A DNA stretch of 64,000 bases from an uncultured Alphaproteobacteria bacterium (GTDB lineage Bacteria; Pseudomonadota; Alphaproteobacteria; Rickettsiales; CAIJLX01): contig CAIJLX010000051.1 of assembly GCA_903821695.1 (NCBI GenBank), positions 18,963 to 82,962 on the forward strand, read 5' to 3'. The notes beneath the pieces are model-generated. The model saw only the letters and a program-made list of their open reading frames with translations, ran no database searches and was not told where the DNA came from. Shown here in pieces: positions 49,744-59,697 of the stretch; position 1 is the first letter of the stretch; each line of letters begins with the position of its first letter. The translations under genes were made by a program, and so were the position numbers.

Positions 49744-50508
49744 ATGATTTTCTCTCCCGCAGTGCAGCAAGAACTCGTAAACACCGCCAAACAAGCGGCT
49801 GCCCTGCTGTTGCGCTATTATAAAACCGACCTGGTCATTGAGCGCAAAGAAGATAAATCCCCCGTCACCGAGGCCGATCACGACGCCAATGCCCTAATTA
49901 TGGCCGCTCTCACCCGGCTTACCCCCGAAATTCCGATAATCGCCGAAGAATCAGCCGAAACGCATGTAATGGATGTTTCGCAAGCGGAGATGTTCTGGTT
50001 AGTAGATCCACTCGATGGCACTAAAAGTTTTATCAAACATACGGATGAATTTACGGTCAATATGGGCCTCATTAAACATGGCATCCCAAGTTGGGGGATT
50101 ATTGCGATTCCAGCGCAGGATTTAGTCTATTGGACAGAAAATAACAGAGTGTTGCGCCAGCAGGGGAATAATACACCAGAAGTAATCTCCGTGCGCACAC
50201 CGCCGAAAGATGGGATTACGGTGGTCGCGAGCCAATCACATTATTCAGATAAGACCGATGTGTTTTTGAAGGAACATAAAGTAGCGCAATTTATCCAGGC
50301 CAATAGCTCACTCAAATTTTGCCGAGTGGCAGAAGGTAAGGCTGATTTATACCCACGCTTTGGGACGACGATGGAGTGGGATACCGCGGCCGGGGATGCA
50401 CTCGTGCGTGCAGCAGGTGGCCGAGTGGAGCATCCGGATGGAAAAGTGTTTACGTATGGTAAGCCGGGTTTTGAGAACGGCAATTTTGTTGCTTATGGTT
50501 GGAAATGA
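49744..50508 (+). CDS. cysQ: 3'(2'),5'-bisphosphate nucleotidase CysQ
   Basis: Removes the 3' phosphate of adenosine 3',5'-bisphosphate (PAP), a by-product of sulfate assimilation, and may also act on PAPS. 254 residues. Inositol monophosphatase-type metal motifs: VTEADHDAN, EESAE, WLVDPLDGTKSFI and EWDTAAGDALV. Divergent from the glutamate dehydrogenase and convergent with the sulfur block that follows, which fits its pathway. Confidence 0.94.
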   Translation: MIFSPAVQQELVNTAKQAAALLLRYYKTDLVIERKEDKSPVTEADHDANALIMAALTRLTPEIPIIAEESAETHVMDVSQAEMFWLVDPLDGTKSFIKHTDEFTVNMGLIKHGIPSWGIIAIPAQDLVYWTENNRVLRQQGNNTPEVISVRTPPKDGITVVASQSHYSDKTDVFLKEHKVAQFIQANSSLKFCRVAEGKADLYPRFGTTMEWDTAAGDALVRAAGGRVEHPDGKVFTYGKPGFENGNFVAYGWK

Positions 50509-50991
50509 CTATTCAGGTTTTCGAGGCGGAGATTGTTGCAGATAGGGCTTAAAATGATAATCTGGACTTCCTGGCCAATATAATGCTTTAGGTAGTCGAA
50601 TTAAATCATCTAAAAACTCGGCTTTTCCTTCAAGTAACATGTCTTTCAGCCAATATGTGTTGAGAAGTTGCAACCTTTTCGAATCTATAGATTCGCATTC
50701 TTTTTGATTAAAAATTTTCTGCCAATCTGCTTCGCCTTTCTTATCTTTTAGATCCTGACGTTCTTGGATCAACATCGATAGGTTCCAGCATTCGAGTGTT
50801 AGATCTATCATTTGTGCGATATCTTCTGGCGCCTGTAAATAGCGCTGACAATCTGCTGTTTGCTTATCCAATGGGATGTCTTTTTTACAATAATCTTGCG
50901 CAATCGTATAAGGCGGATTTTTGCCGTCATAGCCAAATGCATGGGCGGATACGCTGAGAAAGGATAGGGTGAGAATAACAATATATTTCAT
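50509..50991 (-). CDS. Small exported protein, 160 residues
   Basis: Not recognised. Signal peptide MKYIVILTLSFLSVSAHA, then a soluble protein with four cysteines (DYCKK, DCQRY, ECWNL, KECES) that could form two disulfides in the periplasm. ATG 50991 is favoured over 51018 by the ribosome site AAGGTAGG and the signal peptide. It follows cysA by 19 bases, so it is likely the last gene of the sulfate block. Stop abuts the convergent cysQ stop. Confidence 0.7.
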   Translation of the reverse strand: MKYIVILTLSFLSVSAHAFGYDGKNPPYTIAQDYCKKDIPLDKQTADCQRYLQAPEDIAQMIDLTLECWNLSMLIQERQDLKDKKGEADWQKIFNQKECESIDSKRLQLLNTYWLKDMLLEGKAEFLDDLIRLPKALYWPGSPDYHFKPYLQQSPPRKPE

Positions 50992-51010
50992 CAGCCTACC
51001 TTCAAAATAA

Positions 51011-52201
51011 TTAGCCAAACACCTTCATCGTTTTTGGTCGCACCAATAATTCTTCGCCTTTTTTGACTGCCAATTGATCGACCACGTTTTTTTGGATTTC
51101 GGCTTGGATGACTTTACCGTTATTGCGTTCGATATCGACTTTTACTAATGCGCCGGCTGGGTTGATGTGCACGACTTTGCCTTTGATATATTCTTCGCCA
51201 TCGAGTGCTTTGCGGGCGATATACATTTCGTGTGGGCGGGCGTAAATTTTGACTGGCACGCCTTCTTCGGGGCGCACTTTGGATTGTTTGCGTTTATAGG
51301 TGGTGGAGGATGTTTCCTGCACTACGCCCGGTACGATTTTGTTTAAAAAGCCGGTGATTTCTGGATAACGCGAGAGAATACCGCCGGGTTTGTATACTTC
51401 CGTGACCGTTGTTTCGATCACGTCATGTTCGGCGAGGTGGATATTGCCGTCGCCATCCTTGAATCCATCGAACTCATTATAATTGCCGAGGAAGTCATAA
51501 ACGAAACTATTCGCCGGTGCGTGATAGACTTCTTCCGGTGTGCCAACTTGTTCGATGCGTCCATTGCTCATGACGACCACGCGGTCGGACACTTCCATCG
51601 CTTCTTCCTGGTCATGCGTTACGAAAATGCTGGTGACGTGGATTTCATCATGCAGACGGCGCATCCAGCGGCGGAGTTCTTTGCGTACTTTTGCATCGAG
51701 TGCTCCGAATGGTTCATCGAGCAATAATACTTTTGGTTCTACTGCAAGTGCGCGAGCAAGTGCGACACGCTGGCGCTGACCGCCAGAAAGTTGGTGCGGA
51801 TAACGGGTATGGAAATTTTCCAAGTGTACGAGTTCTAGCAGCATCATTACTTTGCGACGAATTTCGGCTTCGGTCGGGCGGGTTTCGCGGGGACGAACAC
51901 GCAAGCCGAAGGCCACGTTATCGAATACGCTCATATGTTTAAACAGAGCGTAATGCTGGAAGACGAAGCCGACATGGCGCTCTTTAATATGCTTATTATG
52001 GGCTTCTTCGCCGTCTAAAATGATGCTGCCGGAATCGGCTTGTTCTAGGCCGGCGATGATGCGCAGCAATGTGGTTTTGCCGGAACCGGAAGGGCCAAGC
52101 AATGCGATCAGCTCACCGGATTTGACTTCCAGGCTCACATTATTGAGCGCGGTAAAATCGCGGCTGAAACCTTTAGTGATGTTTTTAACGTGAATGCCCA
52201 T
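51011..52201 (-). CDS. cysA: Sulfate/thiosulfate ABC transporter ATPase CysA
   Basis: Energises sulfate uptake. 396 residues from ATG 52201 (an in-frame TTG at 52213 is less likely). Walker [15 protein letters not shown]-loop VFQHYALF, signature [15 protein letters not shown], Walker [13 protein letters not shown] and the H-loop [11 protein letters not shown], then a C-terminal TOBE-like domain of about 150 residues. The start overlaps the end of cysW. Confidence 0.96.
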   Translation of the reverse strand: MGIHVKNITKGFSRDFTALNNVSLEVKSGELIALLGPSGSGKTTLLRIIAGLEQADSGSIILDGEEAHNKHIKERHVGFVFQHYALFKHMSVFDNVAFGLRVRPRETRPTEAEIRRKVMMLLELVHLENFHTRYPHQLSGGQRQRVALARALAVEPKVLLLDEPFGALDAKVRKELRRWMRRLHDEIHVTSIFVTHDQEEAMEVSDRVVVMSNGRIEQVGTPEEVYHAPANSFVYDFLGNYNEFDGFKDGDGNIHLAEHDVIETTVTEVYKPGGILSRYPEITGFLNKIVPGVVQETSSTTYKRKQSKVRPEEGVPVKIYARPHEMYIARKALDGEEYIKGKVVHINPAGALVKVDIERNNGKVIQAEIQKNVVDQLAVKKGEELLVRPKTMKVFG

Positions 52202-53015
52202 ACCGACTCTCAATAAACTGCTTTAGCACCAATGTCACCAGCGCCAGCAAGGTTAAAATGGAAGCAACGGCAAACGCCGCCACGAAATTATACTCGTTAT
52301 ACAAAATCTCTACATGTAGCGGGATCGTATTGGTTTCGCCCTTAATATGGCCCGACACCACCGATACCGCCCCAAACTCGCCCATCGCCCGCGCATTGCA
52401 GAGCAGCACCCCATAGAGCAAGCCCCATTTGATATTGGGCAACGTTACATGCCAGAACGTATACAAACCGCTCGCACCCATCATCACGGAGGCTTCCTCT
52501 TGCTCCGTGCCCTGCTCTTCCATCAACGGAATCAACTCACGTGCGACGAAGGGGAATGTGACGAAGATCGTGGCGATCACCAAGCCCGGCACTGCAAAAA
52601 TAATCTGGATATTATGTTCAGATAACCATGCACCTAAATAAGAATTTGCACCGAATAATAGCACATAAATCAAACCTGAAATGACGGGCGAAACCGAGAA
52701 GGGCAAATCAATCAGCGTGGTTAAAAATTGTTTGCCGTGGAAATCGAATTTCGCGATCGCCCAGCTTGCCGCCAAACCAAATACCAGATTGAGCGGAACA
52801 GCGATTGCAGCAACTAATAAGGTGAGTTTAATCGCGGCGACTGCATTTTCTTCCTTAAGACTATCCAGATAGGCTTCGGTACCTTTACGGAAAGCTTCGG
52901 CGAACACGCTGGCTAGCGGCAGACCCACCAATAACAGCAAAAACCCGACTGCCAGCGTGATCAATAGCACGCGCATCCAGATGGGTTCATTAATATGATT
53001 GGAGCGTTTGCGCAT
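52185..53015 (-). CDS. cysW: Sulfate ABC transporter permease CysW
   Basis: 276-residue inner-membrane permease with six helices and the coupling-helix EAA-type loop ([28 protein letters not shown]). The family sequence [16 protein letters not shown] and [22 protein letters not shown] identify it as CysW, not CysT. Its ATG overlaps the cysT stop by one base (TAATG). Confidence 0.95.
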   Translation of the reverse strand: MRKRSNHINEPIWMRVLLITLAVGFLLLLVGLPLASVFAEAFRKGTEAYLDSLKEENAVAAIKLTLLVAAIAVPLNLVFGLAASWAIAKFDFHGKQFLTTLIDLPFSVSPVISGLIYVLLFGANSYLGAWLSEHNIQIIFAVPGLVIATIFVTFPFVARELIPLMEEQGTEQEEASVMMGASGLYTFWHVTLPNIKWGLLYGVLLCNARAMGEFGAVSVVSGHIKGETNTIPLHVEILYNEYNFVAAFAVASILTLLALVTLVLKQFIESRYGHSR

Positions 53016-53851
53016 TAATATCTCTTACGGCTACCTGCCGCCCAGCGTTGCAATAAATTGATGAACAACAACATGAAGAACGAAATAATGAGCATCACGC
53101 ATGCAATGGCGGTTGCACCCGTATAATCATATTGCTCGAGCTTAATGATAACGATGAGCGGCACGATTTCCGAAATCATCGGCATATTGCCAGCGATAAA
53201 AATAACCGAACCATATTCCCCCAGCGCACGTGCAAACGCCATCGCAAAGCCAGTAAGCAAAGGCGGGAACAAATGCGGGAACATAATTTTGCAGAACACC
53301 GTCAAACGCGATGCGCCGAGGCTTGATGCCGCTTCTTCAATCTCCGGTTCAAAATCTTCTAGCACCGGCTGCACCGTGCGCACAACAAATGGCAGCCCAA
53401 CAAATATCAGGGCAATGGTGATACCGATTGGAGTGAATGCGATGTTGATACCGAGTGGTTCGATTATTTTGCCGATCCAACCATTGGGCGCATACAGTGC
53501 TGTAAGCGCGATGCCGGCTACTGCGGTTGGTAAGGCAAACGGAAGATCGACCATCGCATCTAACATTTTACGGCCGTAAAAATCATAGCGCACCAATACC
53601 CATGCAAGTAGCAAACCGAACACGACATTGACGCTGGCGGCGATGAATGAGCAGATAAAGGTGATGCGATAGGCTGCCATTACGCGGGGAGAAGAAATGG
53701 ATTCTATGATATGCGCCCAATCGCTGGTCGCGGTTTTAAAAAACAGACCAGAAAGCGGGACGAGAACGATCACGGCCAAGTATAAAACCGTAAAGCCCAG
53801 CGCAAGGCTGAACCCGGGAATGACCGTGTGTGATTTTAATAATGCGCGCAT
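53015..53851 (-). CDS. cysT: Sulfate ABC transporter permease CysT (CysU)
   Basis: 278-residue permease pairing with CysW. N-terminal IPGFSLALGFTVLYLAVIVLVPL, the segment FALPTAVAGIALTALYAPNGWIG and the coupling loop EEAASSLGASRLTVFCKIMFPHLFPPLLTGFAMAFARALGEYGSVIFIAGN are typical. It starts 79 bases after the flavoprotein-dioxygenase gene on the same strand and heads cysT-cysW-cysA. Confidence 0.95.
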   Translation of the reverse strand: MRALLKSHTVIPGFSLALGFTVLYLAVIVLVPLSGLFFKTATSDWAHIIESISSPRVMAAYRITFICSFIAASVNVVFGLLLAWVLVRYDFYGRKMLDAMVDLPFALPTAVAGIALTALYAPNGWIGKIIEPLGINIAFTPIGITIALIFVGLPFVVRTVQPVLEDFEPEIEEAASSLGASRLTVFCKIMFPHLFPPLLTGFAMAFARALGEYGSVIFIAGNMPMISEIVPLIVIIKLEQYDYTGATAIACVMLIISFFMLLFINLLQRWAAGSRKRY

Positions 53852-53930
53852 AGTGAAAATGGATAAATAACGTCCCTAAAGAAGAGGCCATGCCTAGCAT
53901 ATTCCAGAAGCTTCCGCCAGTTTTGTGAGG

Positions 53931-56543
53931 TTAAAGGTTAGGGGATATCGTTTTTTCTGCCAACCCTTTGATTTGTTTGAGGTTATCAGGGTGTACAATG
54001 AGTCCTGTAGGCTTAGGATGTGGAATACGCTCTCCCGGCTCAATCGTCACTGTTTTAGGCGGCGCATTGGCATCCAGTCCGGTTACCACTTTATAGCCCT
54101 CAATTCTATCGCCGGCCACTTCACCCCCGATATTAAAGCGATTGCGCACGGAAACATAAGGACCATCTTGTGTTTCCAGTTCATTTTCATAGCCCTTCTT
54201 AGAAGCTTCAACTATTGGTCCGTGGAATCTGAAAGTGTCATATGTATGTGCAGTAATGGCTATTTTCACTTGATAATCTTTAGGAAGTGGCTGGCCTCTT
54301 TGCGGGAGACCGCCAGCTGCAGGGTTGGAAAGCTTATGTGTATCTTCAGTAGTGCCGCTTTCGTTTTTTACATCAGGGCCAACCACGCCGATATCACCTT
54401 CATTGCGTAAAGTGGTGACGGTAGGCACGCGCCTGCCGCTTCCTTCTTTAGGGGCAAACAATGTGTTAGCGATGTTTCCTTCCATATCGGCAGAAGCGCA
54501 AGGGCCTTTGTGACCATGCACGACTGTTTCCTGACCCGGACCGAAGACAAAAATCTGCTCCACAAATCCAAATTCCTCATCTCGAAAAATTTCAACCTTG
54601 CGGTAGCCGCCGGGCTTATAAGGGTCCGAAGGAAATTTTTCTTCTTCTAATAATAAATTTGGAAATTTTTTCAGCAATAAAGGCTTCACGCGCTCAACCT
54701 CGCGCATAGGCTCTGCGCGCAAATCAATCAAATCCTGACGTAACCCTTCCGCCTCTGCTTTCAGCTTTATTTCCTGCTCACCCGTAAGTGCGTTGGCCAA
54801 TTGTTCTAATATTGCAGCCCTTTCAGTTTCAATATTTTGAAATAGAGATTGGTAAGGTCGGTATATTTTTTGAATCTCTGCCTTCAAGCCTGCGCGATCT
54901 CTAGCAACCTCTTCACTTGCACCTTTTTGTCGTTGTTGCTCGATTTCATCCTGTAATTTTTGATGTTCTTGATTTATTTCACTACCAACATATTCGCCGC
55001 AACGTTCGTTGTGCGTACGCCCTTCTTGCCAACCATTATTTTCGATTCCGCCAACGCGAGCAATGGAAACTGGAACCATGTCCGGGGAGCCTTCGGCGTG
55101 AGGTTTATCTTTTGCAAGTTTGATTGCTCTGTTTTTAAGACGAAGTGTGTAAACCCCTTGGTCTATTAAACTTGCGACGAGTGGATCTTTGGTTAGATCG
55201 CGTTCTGGGCCGGTACAGTTAACGACAGTGCCGACGCGTCGAATAGTTTTTTCTTCACTTTTAAAAGGCCCGCTGGTTTCCGGCGCATGATCGGTAGCGA
55301 CCGGTTTGGTAGTATGACAAACAACAGAAACGGAGCCATCATCTTCAATCCGCACATAATCCAGGCGGCCATTGCGTGCCTTGATGTTCTGCCGCTTCAT
55401 TTCTTCCTGTATGGCTTCGAAAATATCAGGGTCAATACGATTGCGGAGTGAGCTATACCATGAACCCCAATTGCTTAAAAATTTATCGACTTCTTCTTCC
55501 GGCATTCGGGCTTCAATATCCGGCATCTTAGAGCGCAAAGCCGTCATCACGTTTTGCCAGCCCTCTTTTAGCCTGCCACTTTTTCTATCCAGTATGACCG
55601 ACATTAAACGGTCAACCAACTCTTGTGCCTTAATGGTATCTTGTGCAAGGAGCGAATCCAGGAAATCCGTTTTATAAGAAACAGGAAGGCGGATATGCGG
55701 TGCAGGAATAAGAGATTTTGGCGAAAGCCACTGCAATGTATTTCCGTCAACAGTACCGGCATCTATTTGTGCCTTCACGTGGTCGACAGCACTCGGACCA
55801 CTTCCTACTACAACGATTGGCAATTCGGTTGGCACATTCGGCACCCATGGATTTTGGATAACGCTTGAGTGTTCTTTAAGTTCGTTGCCCTTCGAATCGA
55901 CTATCTTCAAATGTTTTGGTTTTGGGTTGCCACTATCATCAAGTACAAATCGGAAATGCTCGACTTTTTCTCCACTCGTTGTTTCCAACCATCGATTACC
56001 AACATCACCACCGACAGCATTTACACGAGACGCGATAAACTCAAGTTGTACCCCTTTTTCTTGGACCTTCTGCAAAACGAGTGGCTTGACACCGAATTCA
56101 ATATAAAGGCCAAAAAGTTGGCGGCGGTTATAAGTGTTATCGGTGAATTTTTCACTATCACGCGCAAGCGTTTGTATGAGCTCAAGCTTTTGCTTTAAAT
56201 GATTTCGCTCTTCTTCATTCGTGCTTTTTTCTAATTGTCCCCGCACTGTTGCTTCGACAGTGGCAAAACCATCTTTGGCCTGAAGCCATTTGAGAAATCC
56301 ATCTGGGCGCAACCAAACGTGCGCTTCTTTATCATTGGTAAAACCCATTCGTTCTGTGGCTACGTTTAGTGCGCCAATAGAAGTATAAGCTGGTCCTTTA
56401 AACTCATTATCAGTGCCATATGAAGGCCCAAAGGCAGTAATTTTTGTGCCGAGCGCCGCTTCAGGAGTAAGTTTTTTGACGGTATTATAGATAGAGGCGA
56501 GTGCGCCCAATCCATCCCCAATAATCGCTATGTTTGCAGACAT
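53931..56543 (-). CDS. FAD/NAD(P)-binding protein fused to a cysteine-dioxygenase-like cupin
   Basis: 870 residues from ATG 56543 (an upstream ATG 12 codons earlier is less likely). Residues 1 to about 470 are a flavoprotein of the FAD-NAD(P)-binding type: IAIIGDGLGALAS at 5-17, a second Rossmann motif IVVVGSGPSAVDHV at about 243, and VVNCTGPERDLTKDPL at about 440. A charged helical linker (about 520-620) leads to a C-terminal cupin in which FGPGQETVVHGHKGPCASADMEGN resembles the cysteine dioxygenase core: H676 and H678 as metal ligands, C682 near the thioether position, and a GNIANTLF strand. Thiol oxidation is the inferred theme. It lies between the sulfate-binding protein and cysTWA genes. 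Confidence 0.75.
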   Translation of the reverse strand: MSANIAIIGDGLGALASIYNTVKKLTPEAALGTKITAFGPSYGTDNEFKGPAYTSIGALNVATERMGFTNDKEAHVWLRPDGFLKWLQAKDGFATVEATVRGQLEKSTNEEERNHLKQKLELIQTLARDSEKFTDNTYNRRQLFGLYIEFGVKPLVLQKVQEKGVQLEFIASRVNAVGGDVGNRWLETTSGEKVEHFRFVLDDSGNPKPKHLKIVDSKGNELKEHSSVIQNPWVPNVPTELPIVVVGSGPSAVDHVKAQIDAGTVDGNTLQWLSPKSLIPAPHIRLPVSYKTDFLDSLLAQDTIKAQELVDRLMSVILDRKSGRLKEGWQNVMTALRSKMPDIEARMPEEEVDKFLSNWGSWYSSLRNRIDPDIFEAIQEEMKRQNIKARNGRLDYVRIEDDGSVSVVCHTTKPVATDHAPETSGPFKSEEKTIRRVGTVVNCTGPERDLTKDPLVASLIDQGVYTLRLKNRAIKLAKDKPHAEGSPDMVPVSIARVGGIENNGWQEGRTHNERCGEYVGSEINQEHQKLQDEIEQQRQKGASEEVARDRAGLKAEIQKIYRPYQSLFQNIETERAAILEQLANALTGEQEIKLKAEAEGLRQDLIDLRAEPMREVERVKPLLLKKFPNLLLEEEKFPSDPYKPGGYRKVEIFRDEEFGFVEQIFVFGPGQETVVHGHKGPCASADMEGNIANTLFAPKEGSGRRVPTVTTLRNEGDIGVVGPDVKNESGTTEDTHKLSNPAAGGLPQRGQPLPKDYQVKIAITAHTYDTFRFHGPIVEASKKGYENELETQDGPYVSVRNRFNIGGEVAGDRIEGYKVVTGLDANAPPKTVTIEPGERIPHPKPTGLIVHPDNLKQIKGLAEKTISPNL

Positions 56544-56646
56544 TAAAATGGCTCCCAAATAATTACTATTTAGAAGCACATCTCATGTGAGGTAGCGCTC
56601 TGATTAACCTGAATATTACGCGCAAATCTTTAAGAAAACGTTAACG

Positions 56647-56925
56647 TTAAATGTTATATTCCGTATCAAGTGTTTGAAGGCGGGCTTTGGGAATACGGGT
56701 TTTTAAGAGGAGATAGAGTTTCTCTATAGAGCTGCTGGCCGTATGGGTGAAAAGAAAAGGGAAAATACCATGCAAAAGTAGAATGAATCCTACCCAGGTG
56801 AGTTTTAGGCTGGTCACCAGCGTAAAACCGAAATGTTGTAAATAAGTTTCGCCCGTTTGTTCGGGGTGGTGGGTGAAGAGTTGTTTGAGCCTGGCTTGCA
56901 ATAGCGTGAATTGCTCGCGGGTCAT
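56647..56925 (-). CDS. DUF6356-like small membrane protein
   Basis: 92 residues. HPEQTGETYLQHFGFTLVTSLKL followed by a hydrophobic helix and LLHGIFPFLFTHTASSSIEKLYLLL follows the DUF6356 pattern (HP-x-x-x-GE-T-Y-x-x-H...FPFLF), a family known mainly from alphaproteobacteria and without assigned function. It precedes the flavoprotein-dioxygenase gene by about 100 bases on the same strand. Confidence 0.7.
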   Translation of the reverse strand: MTREQFTLLQARLKQLFTHHPEQTGETYLQHFGFTLVTSLKLTWVGFILLLHGIFPFLFTHTASSSIEKLYLLLKTRIPKARLQTLDTEYNI

Positions 56926-56933
56926 TTTATCTC

Positions 56934-57020
56934 CTATATCATATTTGCCAGGTTGCTTGCGGCATCGACAACGGTGCTAATGGCATAATAAGAAATCATG
57001 TAGAGGCCGCTAAAAATCAT
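56934..57020 (-). CDS. Possible 28-residue peptide
   Basis: A short frame (MIFSGLYMISYYAISTVVDAASN...) with a hydrophobic middle lies between the sbp and DUF6356 genes. AAAGGA precedes the ATG by about ten bases. Evidence is thin: size, position and weak ribosome site only. No family is recognised. Confidence 0.3.
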   Translation of the reverse strand: MIFSGLYMISYYAISTVVDAASNLANMI

Positions 57021-57081
57021 GGTTTGTCATCCTTTAGAGTAAGTGGTGGAGAAAACCTTGCGGCTCTCTCCACCGGTTTCG

Positions 57082-58074
57082 TTATTTTGCGCTGTAGATT
57101 TGGTCGAACACGCCGCCTTCGCTGAAGTGTTTTTCCTGGGCTACTTTCCAGCCACCGAAATCTTTGATGGTGAGCAGGTTGAGCGTTGGGAAAGTGCTTT
57201 TATATTTTGCAGCCACTTCCGGATCGGTCGGACGATAGTAATGGCGAGCGACCAGATCTTGTGCTTCTTTGCTGTAAAGATGCTCGAGATAAGCCTTCGC
57301 AACTTCCGTTGTTCCGTTACGCGCTGTATTCTTATCAACCACAGCAACGGGTGGCTCTGCTAAAATACTCAATGTTGGAATTACGATATCGAATTTATCT
57401 TTGCCGAGTTCTTTTTTAGCAAGGAATGCTTCGTTTTCCCATGCGAGCAACACATCACCGATACCGCGTTGGATAAAGGTAGTGGTGGAGCCACGCGCGC
57501 CGGTATCAAGCACTGGCACATTTGCAAATAATGCTTTGACGAATTCTTTCGCTTTCGCTTCGTCACCATTATTATGCTTCAATGCATAACCATACGCCGC
57601 GAGATAGTTCCAGCGTGCGCCGCCGGAAGTTTTCGGATTTGGCGTGATGACCGAAACACCAGGTTTCACCAAATCATTCCAATCTTTGATATGTTTTGGA
57701 TTCCCCTTTTTCACCAAGAACACAATGGTTGAGGTGTAAGGCGCGCTGTTATTTGGCAGTTTCTCCTGCCAATCAAGCGTGAGCAGTTTTGCTTTATCTG
57801 CGATTGCATCAATATCATATGCAAGCGCGAGGGTGACGACATCGGCTTTGAGGCCATCAATCACCGCACGTGCTTGTTTGCCGGAACCACCATGCGATTG
57901 ACGAACTTTGACATCATCACCGGTTTTGGTTTTCCAGAATTTGGCGAACTGATCGTTATATTCCTCATAGAGTTCCCGCGTTGGGTCATAAGAAACATTC
58001 AGTATTTCCACCTCTTTGGCGGCGAGCGATGTTGTAAACAGCAGAGCTGTCAGCGTTAAAATAATTTTGTTCAT
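57082..58074 (-). CDS. sbp: Periplasmic sulfate-binding protein
   Basis: Captures sulfate for the CysTWA importer. 330 residues with signal peptide ([19 protein letters not shown]). Family motifs [49 protein letters not shown] and [21 protein letters not shown], the last two lining the sulfate site. It follows the porin gene by 16 bases, so outer-membrane and periplasmic capture are on one transcript. Confidence 0.96.
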   Translation of the reverse strand: MNKIILTLTALLFTTSLAAKEVEILNVSYDPTRELYEEYNDQFAKFWKTKTGDDVKVRQSHGGSGKQARAVIDGLKADVVTLALAYDIDAIADKAKLLTLDWQEKLPNNSAPYTSTIVFLVKKGNPKHIKDWNDLVKPGVSVITPNPKTSGGARWNYLAAYGYALKHNNGDEAKAKEFVKALFANVPVLDTGARGSTTTFIQRGIGDVLLAWENEAFLAKKELGKDKFDIVIPTLSILAEPPVAVVDKNTARNGTTEVAKAYLEHLYSKEAQDLVARHYYRPTDPEVAAKYKSTFPTLNLLTIKDFGGWKVAQEKHFSEGGVFDQIYSAK

Positions 58075-58090
58075 GATAATCCTCTTCTAA

Positions 58091-59428
58091 TTAAAATCTG
58101 AATTGTAAGCGGTTGATAATAGCTTGTTCGTTTTGACGGTCACCGCGTGTCGCACCACCATCAAATGAAGTGTAGGCATAGTTGGCATTCCATTTCAGGT
58201 TATTGTTTAAATACCAATTGAGGCCTGCCACATATTCACGTGCTTCTTTGACGGATTTGGTTGGGTCAGCATAAATCGGGAACGCTTTGTCATCAATATT
58301 AAGCTGGCTTACCCGGCCCAAAACTTCCCACGCACCCCATTGTCCGCTTTGCAAATCGAAATCGTTTTTCACTTTTACACCTTCGAAGCTTGCATCTTCA
58401 CCGGTCAACACATAGCTCGCGAGCAATGTCCATGCATCGTTGCTGAGCGTTGTTTTTCGGCTGCCGTTGCGCACATTGCCATCCGCTTTCACATATTCAC
58501 CCAAGAAGCCGAATGGACCGCCATAGTAATAGACTTGCGGGTTGATGCGCCATTCATTGCCATCGGCGATGGATCCGGTGGAATACGTAAACACTCTCGC
58601 TTGCGCATTTGAGCGATAACCATCGGTTAGCCCCGTGTTAGTCGTAGTACCATTGCGGTTACCAAGGCTACCGGCAACACCAACGCCAAGACCTTGCAAC
58701 ACTGCTGTTTCCGAATTGCGGAAGGGGTGTGCGAATACACGCGCGGTTACGTCTTTTGCGTTATCCGTATCACTATTGGAGTCACCATAATCTGCCGTAC
58801 CATTGGTGAAGGCTACTTGGTATTCGAGTGTTTGTGGAATGAATTCACCATAGAACTGCACCCCAATATCGCGGAATGGAACAAGGTTTGTCGCAAGGCC
58901 GCGTTCCGCAAACGGCAATTCTTGCTCGCTCTGCCAGCGCTCTAAACCAATCGGCGATTTGAATTTACCAACGCGAATGTTAAATAATTTTTGCGGTTTG
59001 TAATCGGCATAAGCATCTACCACCCGTGTTTGGTTGCCACCGAAATCAAGCATCAGGCGACCTGAAAAATCATCTTTAATTTTTGCTTCGAAAATAGGCC
59101 GCGCTGTACGCACCAAGAACTGGTTCGTATTGCTTGAGTTATCATTATTTAGATAAGTGCGATTATCGATTTGTGCATAACCACGTACACGGAATTCATA
59201 ATCTTTATTCGGCGAGGTCACCACAAACCCACGTTTATCATCTAGCTGCACCGTCGCGCTTTTTTCGGATTGTGCTTTTTGAACTTCCTCTTTTACTTCT
59301 TGCTTCCGTTTCAGGATCGCAATTTCTTGTTCCAGCGCTTTGAGGCGTTCGCTAATATCCTCCGCATGACCAAAACTCGGCAGCAAAACGGTGAGCGCTG
59401 TGGTGGCAGCGAGTAGATGCTTCTTCAT
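58091..59428 (-). CDS. OprO/OprP-family porin
   Basis: 445 residues. Signal peptide ending near SFGHA, a short coiled-coil (ISERLKALEQEIAILKRKQEVKEEVQ) typical of the trimer-forming stalk, then an outer-membrane barrel with FRVRGYAQIDNRTYLN, KFKSPIGLERWQSEQELPFAERGLATNLVPFRDIGVQ and a C-terminal phenylalanine (LQFRF). The family includes phosphate-selective porins; here the neighbourhood suggests sulfate or another sulfur anion as the solute. Co-oriented with sbp. Confidence 0.88.
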   Translation of the reverse strand: MKKHLLAATTALTVLLPSFGHAEDISERLKALEQEIAILKRKQEVKEEVQKAQSEKSATVQLDDKRGFVVTSPNKDYEFRVRGYAQIDNRTYLNNDNSSNTNQFLVRTARPIFEAKIKDDFSGRLMLDFGGNQTRVVDAYADYKPQKLFNIRVGKFKSPIGLERWQSEQELPFAERGLATNLVPFRDIGVQFYGEFIPQTLEYQVAFTNGTADYGDSNSDTDNAKDVTARVFAHPFRNSETAVLQGLGVGVAGSLGNRNGTTTNTGLTDGYRSNAQARVFTYSTGSIADGNEWRINPQVYYYGGPFGFLGEYVKADGNVRNGSRKTTLSNDAWTLLASYVLTGEDASFEGVKVKNDFDLQSGQWGAWEVLGRVSQLNIDDKAFPIYADPTKSVKEAREYVAGLNWYLNNNLKWNANYAYTSFDGGATRGDRQNEQAIINRLQFRF

Positions 59429-59466
59429 AACAATGTCCTTTCGTAAGGTTGTTAGGCTTAAAAAAA

Positions 59467-59625
59467 TTAGTATCCGTATAAATCAATATTCGATTGTTTC
59501 GTCGAAGCAGATTCCTGGGTTTCTTTGCTTATTTCCTGTGCATCTGCTTCTGTTGCAAATGACCAGATGAGTAATGTTGCCAAAGCAAGGTTACGTAGTG
59601 TTTTTGTCGTCAGATGTGCGTTCAT
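59467..59625 (-). CDS. Secreted 52-residue peptide (hidden short gene)
   Basis: A clean short frame with ribosome site AGGAG 8 bases before ATG 59625. A signal peptide (LRNLALATLLIWSFATEADA) is followed by a mature peptide of about 23 residues, polar then ending NIDLYGY. No family is recognised. It sits 38 bases ahead of the porin gene and behind hemP, inside the sulfur block. Confidence 0.65.
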   Translation of the reverse strand: MNAHLTTKTLRNLALATLLIWSFATEADAQEISKETQESASTKQSNIDLYGY

Positions 59626-59697
59626 AGTTTTCTCCTATTAGAAACTATGCTTGCTGCCTAACGCTCAAAAAGAACCTCGGTGACTTGCAATGATTGG

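Noticed and set aside
49694-49790. 32-codon N-terminal extension of the large glutamate dehydrogenase
   Set aside because: It would overlap cysQ on the other strand and does not resemble the family N-terminus; ATG 49694 fits.
52213-52213. TTG start four codons upstream of the cysA ATG
   Set aside because: ATG at 52201 is the more usual start and aligns with the family N-terminus (MGIHVKNI).
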